DNA of 64,000 bases from NCBI GenBank assembly GCA_033964015.1, contig CM066918.1, positions 25,875,387-25,939,386 on the forward strand, read 5' to 3'. The first letter of the stretch is position 1. Each line of letters opens with the position of its first letter. Source of the DNA: Scolanthus callimorphus. Its lineage: Eukaryota; Cnidaria; Anthozoa; Actiniaria; Edwardsiidae. The notes below the pieces were generated by a model. The model saw only the letters and a list, made by a program, of their open reading frames with translations, was not told where the DNA came from and made no database searches. This document shows, piece after piece, positions 50,863 to 63,615 of the stretch. Position numbers and translations under genes: made by a program.

Positions 50863-52375
50863 TTGACTGATGGTCTTGTGCCTTTGACTGGTTGGTGGTG
50901 TGAAGAGCACACTGTGACCTGAAGGGCTCATGCTGAGGCCAACCACCCCCTAAATGAGTCTCGCCATAACTTTCTACCCCTTGTGTCTATTTTTACCAAA
51001 CTTCGTACATTGGATGACATTATGAAGATAAACATTTTTCATGTATTGAGTGGTCACCATGGTGATTGTGACGTCACTGGCGATAACGTATTTATTGGAC
51101 CATTTTTCGTAATGTTGAATCTGCTTGTTTTTTGTAGCGGCAATGATAGATTTCAACAAGAAAAGCTAAAACTCGAAAACCGTTTGCCTTTAGGATTTAT
51201 ATTAGCTGAGTTATGATTTTTCATGATTTGTATAAGGTTGGATCTACCTTAACAGTTGAAAACGTTTACAAAATAATTAATTATTGCACGGTTACATCAT
51301 TGCATATACAAATATCTTAGTATATAGGTTATACTAGTTGACTACAAAATAAATGCAATCATTTCCATTTTCGATCATCTATTTTCCGTGTTTAAAATCC
51401 AACAGATGTATACTCATGACGTCATAGATTATGACATCACAATATAACAATGCTTTATATCTTCGCTCTAAGGACGAAATTCAAAATTTCAAAATCATAC
51501 GATTATAGATACCATTTTGCTTGACACTTAACAACAGAAATCGGTTCAATTGACTAAAAACTAAAAAAAAAGTTACCAGTGAGTTTGTTTTCCCATACAT
51601 TTGCTACTGTAACAAAAGAAATAGAGGGAAGGGAGGGGGTCATTTTTTGAAATACTAGAGCTCAGCTGTTTTTTATGCTATCAACAAACGGTTTTTCGGT
51701 TTTCAACATCTCTTGCTAAGGTGTATCATCGCCATTACAGAAATAGTGCATATTCCAATTATTCTTAAAAATGATCAAACAATTGCGCAATCTCTGGTGA
51801 CATCACAAAGCATCATAGTGACGTCAAAAGTAGTGGAAAATATTTGTCATCGTAATGTTATCCTATCTACCAAATTTGGTCAAAATAGCCTCAGGGGATG
51901 GAAAGTCATGTTGAGTCAAAGTTTGAATGACGCATTTTGGAGGGTGGTTGGCCCCAGCGTGCTAAGTATAACCTGGCTGATGGTGTGAAGGGCTCACTAT
52001 GGTCTGGCAGATGGTCTGAAGGGCGCTCACTGCTCTGGCTGATGGCCCTGTACTATTGACTGATAGCCTTGTGCTAGTGACTGGTTGATGGTGTGAAGGG
52101 CTCACTGTGATCTGGTTAATGGTCTGAAGGGCTAAGTATAACCTGGCTGATGGTGTGAAGGGCTCACTATGGTCTGGCAGAATTGGTCTGAAGGGCTCAC
52201 TGCTCTGGCTGATGGCCCTGTACTATTCACTGATTGCCTTGCACGATTGACTGGCTGATGCTTTGGTCTGGCTGATGGACTGGAGAGCTTGCTGTGGTCT
52301 GGCAGCTGGCAAGAAGGGCTCACTGGTCTGGCAGATTAGATGGACTGGGGGCTCACTGTGGTGTGGCTAAAAAAG
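50863..52375. repeat. Degenerate tandem repeat split by an insertion
   Basis: Units such as ctggctgatggtgtgaaggg occur at 50863-50935 and 51958-52375, on both sides of the element at 50936-51955. The array therefore predates that insertion. Confidence 0.82.
50936..51955. mobile_element. 1.0-kb element with long diverged inverted arms
   Basis: aggccaaccaccccctaaat at the left matches attttggagggtggttggcc at the right. Arms of about 280 bp (for example cgaaaaccgtttg near 51172 and caaacggtttttcg near 51686) remain alignable. No ORF is recognised. Confidence 0.82.
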
Positions 52376-52799
52376 GTATATTCATAGGTAAAGCCAGAAT
52401 TCCTTTGTTTATTTTATGTTAGAAATTGGGAAAAAAATACAAAATTAAGCTTAACATATTTTTTTCAATAATTGGGATATCCAAAACGTATAACCGTTGG
52501 TGACCCATCGGTATAAATTTTATCTCATAACACTGAGACAGAGAATGTATGGGATCCATTCTGCAAGCTAAAACATACTAGCGCTGAAGCAAAGACAAAT
52601 TGCACCCGAGTTGAAAATCATTGAGTTGTGAATATTCTAATGAAATATGTTTATTTGACGAGTGTGAAGGTATAAACCTTGTTGTCGTCAACACTAGCTC
52701 CTCAATAAACTTAGTAACCGAATCAAAAGTTTTTAACTCTTTAAAGGGTGAGTAAAGAGCAGCTTATAAAGAGTAAGAGGATGCATGCATACTTACCTC

Positions 52800-52989
52800 A
52801 ATCACTGCCTAAACGTTTTGGGGAGCAAACAGGATCTAACAGCGTTTCGAACTGTAAGTTTGTCGTGTTTCTTGGCTCAAAGAAGAATCGAGCATAACAT
52901 GGCTGCCATTTAGGGACCAAGCAAATAATTTGCATTTTAAATTTCGCGCTATTAGTTCCAGTCTCGCCACAGGTACCCCAAGCCGCCAT
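52800..52989 (-). other. Possible minus-strand first exon
   Basis: An ATG in good context (acaatggcggct) at 52989 opens MAAWGTCGETGTNSAKFKM and runs 63 codons to a TGA just before an excellent donor, GAG|GTAAGT, at 52798. A stop four bases before a donor makes a coding role doubtful unless a base is missing. Confidence 0.3.
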
Positions 52990-53098
52990 TGTTGTATTCT
53001 ATATTGAAATATGTTAAATGAATAAATAAAGATTTGTCATTTTGTCTCATGTTTCAATTTAACAGTAAATATATGCATGGGCTCGCATTTACTGGTAT

Positions 53099-53192
53099 AC
53101 CCTGGTTCCAGAGCCTCGAATGTCGCTTGATTTGGTGACCAGCCAAGCACAGCGCCGCGATCAAGCGACATTCAAGGCTCTCGAACCAGGGT
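53099..53192. mobile_element. Hairpin element with 32-bp arms
   Basis: accctggttccagagcctcg at the left and cgagagccttgaatgtcg (read on the other strand) at the right pair over about 32 bases around a 30-base loop. Confidence 0.85.
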
Positions 53193-53550
53193 ATTACTGG
53201 TAGAACTTCGCGACGAAATAAAATGTCATAAATGCAGGAAATCTTGTTTAGACTTCTTCATAGCCAGGCCGGCCCATTACTGCATTTCCTCCAGTTTTGA
53301 TTGAGTTACTATACCCCTATAACTAGGGCTAAGAAGAGAATAGGATGGAGAACAATCAAAGGCACGCCGTAGGCCAACTCGTGGCTTTTTTTGGCAGGAC
53401 GAACAGCTGATGTGACCAGAGCATCCCTCGCGAGGTGACGAGCCGGGGAGCGCTGGGTGCGAGAACGTGTAGATCGTGGATCCAGGAATTATTGCAGAAA
53501 GGGGAGGGGGATAGTGAAAATTTAGAGGCAATTCAGCAAATACAGTAATA

Positions 53551-54124
53551 GTCGCGGCTCCGTTGCTTCCTGTGGTCGCCGAAAGGAGAGTCCAGAAACC
53601 TTTGTATGCGTATGCGCTAGATCTGACCCATTCTCGTATCCAGAGCTCCCCGGCTCGTCTCCTCGCAGGGGAGGCTCTCGGGACATCCATTTGAGGACCT
53701 TTGCTGATTGGCTGGTTTTGAACGTTGGTGCATGCGCAGAAAGGTCTTTCTCTCAACGGCTCTGTATCAAATCTCGCGCATGCGTCAGTGGCTGTCACCA
53801 GAGCCTCCCCCGCGAGACAAGACGAGCCGGGGAGCTCTGGGTAAGAGAATGGATCTGACCAAGAACCGTTGGGTTTTTTCGTTAGTGCGCATGATCCAAA
53901 TACCGCTGTCGGAAATTGATTGTTCGCTACATGAATTTTGTCCTTCAAGATAAGACGCCCTTGTGACCGTAACTGCGAACATTCAACAGACAATCTCCGA
54001 CAGCGGTATTTGGATCATGCGCACTAACAAAAAAAACAACTTCTTGGTCAGATCTAGCGCATGCGCATACAAAGGTTTCTGGACTCTCCTTTCAGCGACC
54101 ACAGGCAACAACGGAGCCGCGAAG
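53551..54124. mobile_element. Inverted-repeat element interrupted by a hAT MITE
   Basis: gtcgcggctccgttgcttcc at the left matches ggcaacaacggagccgcgaa at the right, and pairing continues to atccaaataccgctgtcgga/tccgacagcggtatttggat. The CATTCTCG MITE at 53629-53852 sits inside the left arm. The 238-codon minus-strand ORF here is a by-product. Confidence 0.83.
53629..53852. mobile_element. CATTCTCG hAT-type MITE, nested copy
   Basis: Ends cattctcgtatccagagctc and gagctctgggtaagagaatg are inverted repeats. The octamer atctgacc precedes (53621-53628) and follows (53853-53860) the element, and the uninterrupted octamer context appears in the other arm of the host element. Confidence 0.88.
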
Positions 54125-54232
54125 GAGAGTTCAGGGACTGGACTAATACCCAGTAAATGTATGGGAAAATTTCCCGAAAAACTAATCGGTCCATGCCAAT
54201 TACAGATACGTTCCTACTTTCACAGCAGAGAA

Positions 54233-54390
54233 TTTCTGCAAAAACCTATCCATGGGAAAGCTGAATTTCACAGGGCACACGTATGGGAAGTTCGGAATTC
54301 ACATGGATTAACCATTGGAAATCCGAACATTTTCCATTCTTCTACCATGGGAAATTCAGCTTTTCCCATCGATGGGTTTCTGTAAAAATT
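54233..54390. repeat. Imperfect hairpin of ccatgggaaa words
   Basis: ttctgcaaaaacctatccat and gggaaagctgaatttcacag at the left pair with the mirrored phrases at 54340-54388. Its origin is unknown. Confidence 0.65.
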
Positions 54391-54399
54391 CCCTGTGGG

Positions 54400-57300
54400 C
54401 AAGACCCGCGCTCGCTCGTGCCGTTAGGCACTTCACGCCATTCGTCGCGCCTTCGCTCGCCAGGTGGGTTGGGTTTTTTCTTTACGGACTCATATCATGA
54501 CATCTCACGGCTCCCCGCAGGTTTTTAAGCACGCGCTTTGTCTTGTCCACGTCTGCTCAGGTGATGATATACTCTTTTCCTCAAATTACTTCTTTTTATG
54601 ACGACCATTATTATTTGAAGCAGACGCCTCTTTCAGACGGGACAAAGTTGCAAAAAATCCCATGACCAAATTGAAACTCAAAAAATCCAATCGACCGACA
54701 TGAGCTCCACTGGGTGAGGTCTCAAAAAATTACAGCCAACAAGAGACAGAGGTTGCATACCGCCCCCACATAGCCCATTTAACAATTTCCAAAACTGATT
54801 GCCATGCCAAGCTTTCATACCCCAAAGAAAGCCAAGGCTAGGTTTTTTAGCCCCAAAAATACAAATTTCAAACGTTTCAGACAAAAACCCCCTGGCAAAG
54901 TTGAAACCGAAAACTCTCTGACGACTCTAGATTCCCTCTATACTCTCGCTAATTCATTTCGTGATTGATTTATAGGCTGTGATGTATGGCGTGTCACAAG
55001 AGAGAAAATCAACCACATTTGTTTTTAATAAATGTTTCTAAATGCAGTAAAGATGGGATGATTTATGGCTTGATTTGATTTATGGCCACAATAAGCATAA
55101 ATATCAGCGGAATTGCCTGACGCAAGAATAGAAAGACCATTTTTCATTACCAAGAATATAATAGAAGGTAAGGTGATCTGACTTATCGCAAGCACTCGTT
55201 TTCAACACAGTCAGCTCAAATGTAATTAACTCCCTCCCGGCAAGTCAATGGTCCGAAGGCACCCTTATCAGCGCTATCCGGAGAGCTCCTAAGAACTTGC
55301 TTCTGACAACTGCAAGCGATTAGATTATCTGAAATGAATTTTGCACATGCGACTTCGAAATCAAGGTGAAATTCCGTTCCCTATGTGCCTAAGCGTAGCT
55401 CGTGGTTTGCAATCATGTACACCTTGAAGACAATTCTCACGAGTGCACTTCTGACATCAAGAGATTCCACTTCATTTTGCAACTATAATACATCTTGAAC
55501 ACTTTAAATCCTTAACTTAATTGCGGCAAACAACTTGTCTTTTTCCTAAATGCGGTAATACATTATTCCCTTCGCTGAGAGACATAGATTAAAATCGCCA
55601 GTGTTATGATCAAAATTTTAATTGGAGTAAGCCGCGTTGTCTATTCTAGTCTTTTTATCTGAACTGCCCCGATCGATTCCGTGCGCTATATCAGCACCTA
55701 GCAGACAATGCGATGAGTACGGACTGCAGTATGTCGATAACCTTGGATTAAAAGCCCAGGCGTGGAACGAAATGCATAAGGAAAGAGTTAAGGGTGCACA
55801 ACCAATTTGTTTAACATTCTTTGCTAATAACTAACGTGTGCTCTGCATTTGCCCCACCTTGTTAGGGGTGGCGAATGGTAAATGCGAGATTTTCCGAGAC
55901 AGCGAGACGTCTGAAAGCTTAAAATGTCGAGATCGAGTCGATCAAAGATTTCTCCACATACATTCGCCTGTAATCTGAGTTGATTTGTCAGAAAACAAGA
56001 TTGCGAGATCTCGCTAAAAATCCGAGATTTCGATTTTGTGACAATCATATTTCAACTTCTATAGATTTTTTGGTTTAATTTCAAACTTTTGGTTACACGA
56101 GACAACCTAGCCAACTCAAGATGTCGTCTGCTGTCATATTAAATTCTAAAAAAAGATGACTTGCTGTGCTTGGAGATGTCTTAGCCAGTATGGGCCGAAT
56201 GATAACTCCTGGGTGACCTCCACGTGTCATGGTAGAATTAATTTCAATGAGTACACTCGATTACAATTTTCTCGGTCTACCCTAGAACACACCCTCAAAG
56301 GTGTCCCTTGACCTTCACACTTAATAGACCAGACTCTCTGGGAAAAAATATTCTTGAAATAGTCTTGAATTGCGCCTTCAGCATTTTGCATTAGTTCCGT
56401 ACTAGGGCGTGGCAGTTTTCTGGTCGATTTCAGTGCGCTTCATACTACATGTACTATCTTTCTCATTAGGACTATTCCCACTGTGTAAAGATTGGGTTGA
56501 TTGCCGGCATTTAAATTCGTCCGCCAATTGGTACGTGCGAACTGCGCCCTTCTAGTACTGAGTTAGCCATGAGTACATGTACAACGCACATACAACGTCT
56601 TACAGATCTATATACAGGCCTGTAGCTGGAATCTTTTGAAAGGGGTTCGTTTTCTTTACTTTTTTCAGAGGGGACTTCGTATTTGCTCTTTTTGGTTCTT
56701 GTTTAGTTTATTAGTTATGTCATATCTGGTTTCAGGGGGTTCGTTCGAGCCTCCCTTCCTAGGGGCCTAAATTTATACAAAATGTTTCATTTCAACTTTT
56801 AGAATGTTTTCTGTCGAGAAGATCTTCGCCATCGAATATCGGCGAATGTCGACCAAACTGGCTTGTGAAACATTAGCCTAAAACAAGTAAATTTCCAAGT
56901 TATTGAAACTCTCAAGTCTTAGAAAAAATGACGATTCCCGCGTAATTGTAGGCCCGGAAAACTAATAGAGGGGCTATATTAGGCTCGGTTTAACTAACGG
57001 GGCGTCGCCCATCCTCCCCTCCAATCGGCTGTCATCCTCAATCTACATCGAACTGAAAGTGCCTTGACTATGGGCACTTTCAGTAAAAACGGAAAAACAT
57101 AAGGATCCTAATCTACGTAGGCAAATTTCAGCTTGACACTGATCCTATAGATTGTATTTCCAATACTTTTGGTTTAAAATCCACATGATCCACTAGAAAA
57201 ATCGAGATAAGAATAACCGCAGTGAAGTGAATGAAGCTTCCTGTTGCTCTGGGCCCAATCGAAAGAGCCAATCTTTTTGGCGGATAGAGTGAAAAATGTC

Positions 57301-58780
57301 GAGAAACAGAAACTCGATTGCCGCACGAACATTTTCCAACATAGGAAAATGGTAGTTACCAAAGCTAAAAATAATGGACAAAGAAGAAGAAAACGAAGGT
57401 GTTTGTCAGCGGGAAATTGCGAGGCAATTGCCATCTAAACAGTTAGTTTACTCATGCAATTATCACCTCGCGATCACACGCCAATAGGTAGGTGGAATAT
57501 AGACCGGGTAATCCGTCAATTAACTACCTACTACGGTATATCCAAGCATCCCCAGCGATAAATAAGCGCTCCAGTAAAGCGCAGTCGAGTCCCTTTCCGC
57601 TGTGGTCCACAAAAATGAAATTTTAATAGGCCGGAAAATCCTAAACGCTAGCGTAAGTCGTTCTATTTTAGTTGTTCTACCTACAGCGTTGCGAACCACA
57701 AGGAGGATGGCCCCGGAGCAACAACAAGTGCTTGTGTCCGGTTCCTTGAAGTGTACCAACGAGATTTTATGTAATAATAGTAATTCGATTTCTCACAACA
57801 AATGCATAAATACATTGGCCAGTCCGTTGACAATTATTCTGTAAAGATTTGCTGTTAATTTGTCTTCATGCAGAAGACGGGGCAGAAGACTCGTAAATAC
57901 ATGGTTTATTTTTCAATGTTACGTCATGACAGACGAACTACTCTATTTCCATCCAAACAAATTCTGTTTTGAACCATTGAAGTGCAGACAACAATTTTTC
58001 CACAAATCAATAACGAATGTGTATCACATGAAACTAAAATATTTATATTCATAACAGCCTGATGTTATCGGCGCGAGATTTTTGAGAGGGCATGACATCG
58101 GCTGCCTTTCCCCTCAGATGGGCTTCTTGATAAGTTTGTATAACCAATCACACAAGCTTCACTTCACGGTCTCCTCAACTGCAACCCTCACGACTGAATT
58201 AGCAAGTCTATTATTCTACAGCTATTTGGAAGTTTGCATTGCACAATAGAAGACTAGTGGTCTCCTCCTTAACAATAATAATAAAACCTTAGTCGTAAAA
58301 GAAAAGGCTGGCAGTGATTTGCATATTTCAAGATTTGGTGTCACATTTTCAGTACAATATTAAAACAAACGCGACCTAATCCGATTACCGATCATTGGCC
58401 ATCTAATCGCTCCTCAAGCCACTGAACTGATAGCATCGTGGACCGACTCTCTGATAGAGGTTTCTGCACGTTTAACCCGATCTCAGGGCATATCTTATCC
58501 GCGCTTGGAGCCATACCTCAGTCATCTTTGCTCGCCTCGATAAATATTTGTACAATTAATTTGTTTCGAACAGCTAACAGTGCAGATGAAACGTTTGCAA
58601 ATTAATGCCAGTAGTTGCTTGTATCAACAACTTATTGGCTAATGTTTTTCTTATTTTGAGTTCCCACGGTGTTTTCGTAAGAAGTCAAGCCCGCCCGCCC
58701 ACTGGAGTAACTGATATTCGATCAGAGTAGCATGAGAAGCGAGCAGGGAGCTTCGTATGGGATCTTTCTACTGCATGTAG
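54400..58780. other. Intergenic stretch, little recognised
   Basis: The stretch holds a right-truncated AGGGGTGGCGAATGG MITE (55864 to about 56046) and a short perfect hairpin ctgaaagtgcc/ggcactttcag at 57054-57082. Otherwise no domain-bearing ORF, RNA gene or repeat is recognised. The last few hundred bases are the likely promoter side of the gene at 58834. Confidence 0.6.
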
Positions 58781-58833
58781 ACGCCGATTGACAAGTCAAA
58801 TCACACACTTTAACAACGCAAGTACGTACCGCT

Positions 58834-59718
58834 ATGAAGTGGTCCGAGTTCTGGGCATCTGTAGGGATTTTGTGTGTTTGTTTGACGCCGTATACAGAGG
58901 AATGCTCTCCTCCTGGTTTACCCCAGTCTATGGAACCCTCAGAGCGAGCAAAAAAAGCTCAAATGGTTGTGTTTGGAACGGTGGTAGCAAGCCCGCGCGT
59001 CAGGAATAAACAGGAATTTAAAATAGAGGACCAATACAGCGCAACATTTCGGCTTCATTGTATTATCAAGGGGCCCAAGTTGAAAAGTTTGGTTAACATT
59101 ACGGGTTTTGGGGATTTTAATGGAGGTCGTTGCGTCCACTCAACTGCACTGCTAAACAAGACTTACGTGGTGTTCGTGAAGAATGTGCCCGACACAGGAG
59201 AACTGACGGTGCACGAGATCAATGTTCAAAGGGCCTCGCTTCACGTTGGGCAGGTCCACCGGCCGGACAATTTGGCCGTGCTACGGGATATAATGGAGGT
59301 TGTTGGCCAGAATGCCTCTTTGCCGCTTGATGCGAACAGTAACGAGGAGCGAATCGGTTGTCGTGATTTTGCTGCTCGGTACCCGAGTAAACAGAGGGAC
59401 CCCGAGCGCAAGGCAGGCAAAAATGCCAGGCCTTGCCGTTGTCGAAAGAAAAAATACAAACATCGGAAGAGAAAAAGATTATCCAAAGTGAAGACATTGC
59501 CAAGCAGCAAAATACGGGGACACGAGCAGCCTACTTTAGCGCGTACTCGGCGCTATGACGTGCGTACCGCTGCCGAACACGGCAACGTAGACGTGTTAAT
59601 ACAGGATATGAATCCTGTCAGGAGCTGTGCCTTACGGCCGCGTTGGGGGCTCTGCTGCCTGACTTTGTTGACTTTGCACATCCTCGTCCTCACACTTATT
59701 ACGTGGCAAAATACTTGA
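58834..59718 (+). CDS. Secreted, possibly membrane-anchored NTR/NtA-like protein
   Basis: One uninterrupted 294-codon frame runs from ATG to TGA. It begins with a signal peptide (WASVGILCVCLTP), then a cysteine (EEC) and MVVFGTV. A strand-rich domain follows with TFRLHCIIKG, VNITGFGDF and RCVHSTALLNKTYVVFVKN. This order resembles the netrin-like fold of the agrin N-terminal (NtA) domain, which in agrin binds laminin; CCDC3-type proteins are another candidate. A very basic stretch (CRCRKKKYKHRKRKR) could bind heparan sulfate or be cut by furin. The C-terminus ends in a hydrophobic run (CCLTLLTLHILVLTLI), suggesting a GPI signal or a short membrane anchor. No introns are visible; AATAAA lies at 60533. 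The fold assignment is by eye. Confidence 0.78.
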   Translation: MKWSEFWASVGILCVCLTPYTEECSPPGLPQSMEPSERAKKAQMVVFGTVVASPRVRNKQEFKIEDQYSATFRLHCIIKGPKLKSLVNITGFGDFNGGRCVHSTALLNKTYVVFVKNVPDTGELTVHEINVQRASLHVGQVHRPDNLAVLRDIMEVVGQNASLPLDANSNEERIGCRDFAARYPSKQRDPERKAGKNARPCRCRKKKYKHRKRKRLSKVKTLPSSKIRGHEQPTLARTRRYDVRTAAEHGNVDVLIQDMNPVRSCALRPRWGLCCLTLLTLHILVLTLITWQNT

Positions 59719-60532
59719 TTTATGAATTACCGATGTGCGATGGTAAACAGCTTACGAAACAGAGCTGCAAATCCTTCAATTGTTCGCCACTTGAGCGAGA
59801 AAAGAGAGCGGAACTACGAGTGGTCGCGATCTGTCTCTCCACCATCGAGTCAGCGCCCACGTTCAACGACAACATTACTAATTGAAAATTACTTAACTAC
59901 CATCAGTTCCTGAGAATTACTCACACCACTGATGCTTATATCGGGCAAACGCACGCTCTAAAATTCGATAGTGCCGACTAGAAACACACAGGGCCTAATA
60001 GGCCGCCCTTAGGCCCAAAGGCTAATAGTGGTCTTTGAGGGGATTGTTTGAGAGCGGAAATGTACAATTCCATTCTCTTTGTGCATGTAATATTGCAAAC
60101 ATATTATAATAATAGCGAGTGTACAGAATGCTGTGGTGGATTTTGCCGCCGAGACAAGCCTTGGTTGGCGATAAGGATTTATTGCAGTGATAAAAGTATT
60201 CACAAACTAGGGCCTTAGTCGCCCTCAGTGCTTGTAAAGTGTCTTTACTAAAAAGATTTGGGTGAACAATAGTCAAATAGTCGGCTATTCACAAACCGAA
60301 AACCCCATTAACACCTGTGAGACAGTCATTGAGCTGTTGCTTGACAAATGTTGGCATCGTGTTTCTCAGGAGTAAGATAAAACTAGCTATACTGTAGTTT
60401 CACAAAATCTTGAACAAGGAAGCACTCAAACTAGCCATCCTGACGAGTTTCTGAAATGCAGAAACATCTTAAACACTTGATGAAAATTCCAAAGACAATT
60501 GTATATACAAATACATGTTAAAGTACCGTGTA

Positions 60533-60538
60533 AATAAA
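60533..60538 (+). terminator. Candidate poly(A) signal of the NTR-like gene
   Basis: AATAAA occurs about 815 bases after the stop codon, the first canonical signal that I found downstream on the plus strand. A 3' UTR of this length is plausible but unproven. Confidence 0.4.
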
Positions 60539-60539
60539 A

Positions 60540-62590
60540 ACCTGTTTTCAGTGAAAAAAACGAGCTCTGAGTGATTTTGGCATAGAAGTTTGTCTAAGGA
60601 CTATGAGTGTGTATGTTGCTTAGTTGGGCCGGATGCATAAGCACAGAGTTCACTGTCCGTAAAGCTAATCAAATCGGTCTGTAAGCTGAATTCTAGTGTC
60701 ACAATACCCTTGCAGATTAGACGAAATGATTAGCAAGTAATTGAAACTTAACCCCAGTGCAAACCCAAAGACAAAGGCAGTTTGCAAAGAGATACGCAAA
60801 CCTGTGAATGAATGATAACCAGGCCGAACCAGGAGTTATTCGAACTATGAGTCGGCACGACGGGAGACCCATCGTCTTGATCGCGTGAACTAGTTTCCCT
60901 TAATCCGCTAATGCCATTTTTATGAAAACGGATTACTGTCAAGAAAAAGTGAAATTAAGGAGCCCAGTCGGGCTAGTATGTAGTGCAAATCATACAGTTG
61001 AGACATAGATTAGCCCTTAACAAAAACCTACTGAGTTACAACGGTCTCTAGTAGCTTTAAAAATTGGTAAAAGTTACCCATTTTAACCGCATTGATTGTA
61101 AAGTTGTGGCCCCGCAGTCACACTATTTTATTTGTCACTTGAGAATAGTACTCCATGTTAGGGTTAGGAAATAACTTACAGTAAGAAACTGTATCACTGG
61201 CTAATATAATACAACTTTGAGCTGTTCTCAAATGTTTTAAATGCAGTTAAACTACGCTCATCGCACGAGAATAATGTAGATCATTAGTTTGTAAGGGGTT
61301 TGTTATACTGGTTGAATAGCGCGCGAGTTGGACGGGGTCATTACGTTTAACCTGGCCGTAGGCTATCCAAGCTCTCTCCCAAGCGCTCACAAGTGATGTC
61401 TGACTAGAGCATAACTCCCAGGGATTAGATACGCATTTTTGACCCACAGGAATTGTTTATTTAGAAGTAATACTCTAGTAGAAGCTAAAATAACAACATC
61501 CTCTAAATAATATATAACCTCATTAGCTATTAAACTAAAGACACTAAAGAAACAAGAGGAGTCTTTACAAGTAGGTTTTAGGATAGATCAAGCAGCAAAG
61601 AACAATCTTCCATTTGGTTCAGTTTCATTTCTTAATCATATTCGCCATTTAGTGTCTGGTGACTACTAAAACTTCAATCACTATTAACAAAAAATATTCA
61701 AAAGTAAAACCCAAATATTTTTATGTTGTCAGGATTAAAGTGATTATACACTGCATCACCGCGCAGCAGGATGAATGAGTCAAATGCGTTTTCTAATAAA
61801 TATGAATAATTTAGTATTTGTTAGAGCGCCAGCGTACAAGATGTAACCAAGTAAGGAAGAAATTATTTTTAAATCATTGTATTCGTTATGCATGGATGTC
61901 GCGGCCCGCCGTCTGTTTGCGAACGAGTAAGAGATAGTGCGCCTGTGTCAGTAGCGATTAGACGCGAGGGGCAATGCACGCGTAACGGATGTTGATGTTA
62001 TTTCTACAAAGCCATGAAAACTTAGGATCGGACCTTTGTGAATTTAAAGAATTCTAATAAACTGTTTGATATCGTGCTGCGGGAAGTTTCTTGACGTTCA
62101 CGCTGCTTAGAATAAATAATCAGAATAAATAATCGGGGGATTATGGTTCCCTTTGTTATCAGCAACAAGAGCGAACTTTGGTCCAAAAATACCGACGAAG
62201 TTTTGCCGTGCGCGGCAACCTTAACATAAACCCTCGATCGAGATGTCAGTGCGCATGCTCGTCTGGCTCTTCTGCTGGCCCAATCTAATGGATCCCGTCT
62301 CAGCTAGCGGAAAGACTTTCTCAAAGTCCTTTAAAAAATTGTTCGTGCTTGGTTGGGTCATTATCCTCCTGAGAGGTCGACTTGTGACAAGTCTACTAGT
62401 GGAGTGCAACCGAGCCAAATGTAGGTGCGGTTCTTCACATATAAGCTCGACAAAATACTTCTGACCATGGCTAGAAAAAATCCCCAGCGAAAGACACCAA
62501 AATGCAGTCTTATGATAGCCAAATCCCACTAGTGGGCTATTATCAATGCTGCATTCTGATTGGTTGGGCTACTAGTAGTTATAGCTTATA
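60540..62590. other. Stretch without recognised features
   Basis: Short AT-rich sequence without domain-bearing ORFs. The 102-codon minus-strand frame at 62221-62529 has no recognised homology and I do not call it a gene. Confidence 0.55.
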
Positions 62591-62667
62591 CATTCTCGTA
62601 CCCCGAGCGGCCCGGCTCGTCACATCGCGGGGGAGGTTCCGTCACCTCGCGGGGCCGGGGAGGCTCT

Positions 62668-63534
62668 GGGGGTCGTTTCTCGAAATCGCCCGATATTTTC
62701 GGGCCCGATAAACTTTTCGGGTGGTTTTTCGGGCGAGATTTAGGAGTCACGAAAAGTGTTTTTTGAAACTCCCAAAAAAAACCCGATAATTATCGGGAAC
62801 CCGAAATCGAAATTATAATTTCCAAACTTTGCGAATACTTTGCAAAAATAAACATTGAAAACATAGGAAACTTATCGATTCGTCGCTGTCAGGGGACAAA
62901 GTGTATCGCCATGTTGGTTCCATCGATAAATGCCAAGAAATTAGATAAAATGTGCAAAAAAGCAAGCATTTTGCACCGAAATCTTGTAGATGTATTGGTA
63001 CTTTGTTTACATGTCAAAAAAGTTTGACAGCCCCTCGTCAAATTTGACAGGTGAGCTGTCAAGAGAATGAATTTGATTGGTCAAGAAGCGAGATGCTTCC
63101 ACCTGATTGGTGTATTTTATCGGGATGGCGGTAAAAGCAACTCGGGAGAGTTACCGGGAAACCATTTCGCGACAAAGAAAGAAAATCTTGGAAACAAAGC
63201 AAGACACCTTCGTAAATGGCTGTTTTACGAGAAGAAACATGCACTTTCCGGGTAATTCAACTTCGCAGGTACTAGACGGATAAATAAAGTCGCAGAGGAG
63301 TGAATAATCTTAGTTAATTTTGTTATTTTTCTTCCTTATTCTGAGGATTTCCGGAAACCTGAAAAACTTTAGGGGAGAAGGGTTTCTCCCCTTATTAAGG
63401 GACCAAAAATGATGCAATTTTATCGGGCGCGAAATACTCGGGAGTTTCGAGAAACGCAAAATTCGTCATCCTCCCGCTTTTCGGGTAATTTATCGGGCCC
63501 GAAAAGTTTTCGGGCGTTTCGAGAAACGACCCCC
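62668..63534. mobile_element. GGGGGTCGTTTCTCGAAA element, nested
   Basis: gggggtcgtttctcgaaa and tttcgagaaacgaccccc are exact inverted ends, with inner cgggcccgaaaag/cttttcgggc-type repeats. It interrupts a diverged CATTCTCG MITE beginning at 62591. A smaller relative with cccgtttctcgaaacacccg ends lies at 2508-2738. Confidence 0.85.
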
Positions 63535-63615
63535 TGGTCTCAGCCCGATTGAAGGCCTTCGGTTATTGCCTAGTTTTGAACGTTGCTAGGAGTGTGCGCA
63601 GAATTCGTTCTCTTA

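Noticed and set aside
52785..52800. U1 snRNA 5' end (atacttacct)
   Set aside because: The match is ten bases with no further U1 sequence; it is better read as a splice donor on the minus strand.
53277..53993. 238-codon minus-strand ORF
   Set aside because: It runs across two nested inverted-repeat elements, including the hAT MITE; no domain is present and the frame changes with element boundaries.
57054..57082. Histone 3' stem-loop
   Set aside because: The hairpin ctgaaagtgcc/ggcactttcag does not match the conserved GGCTCTTTTCAGAGCC type, and no histone ORF is near.
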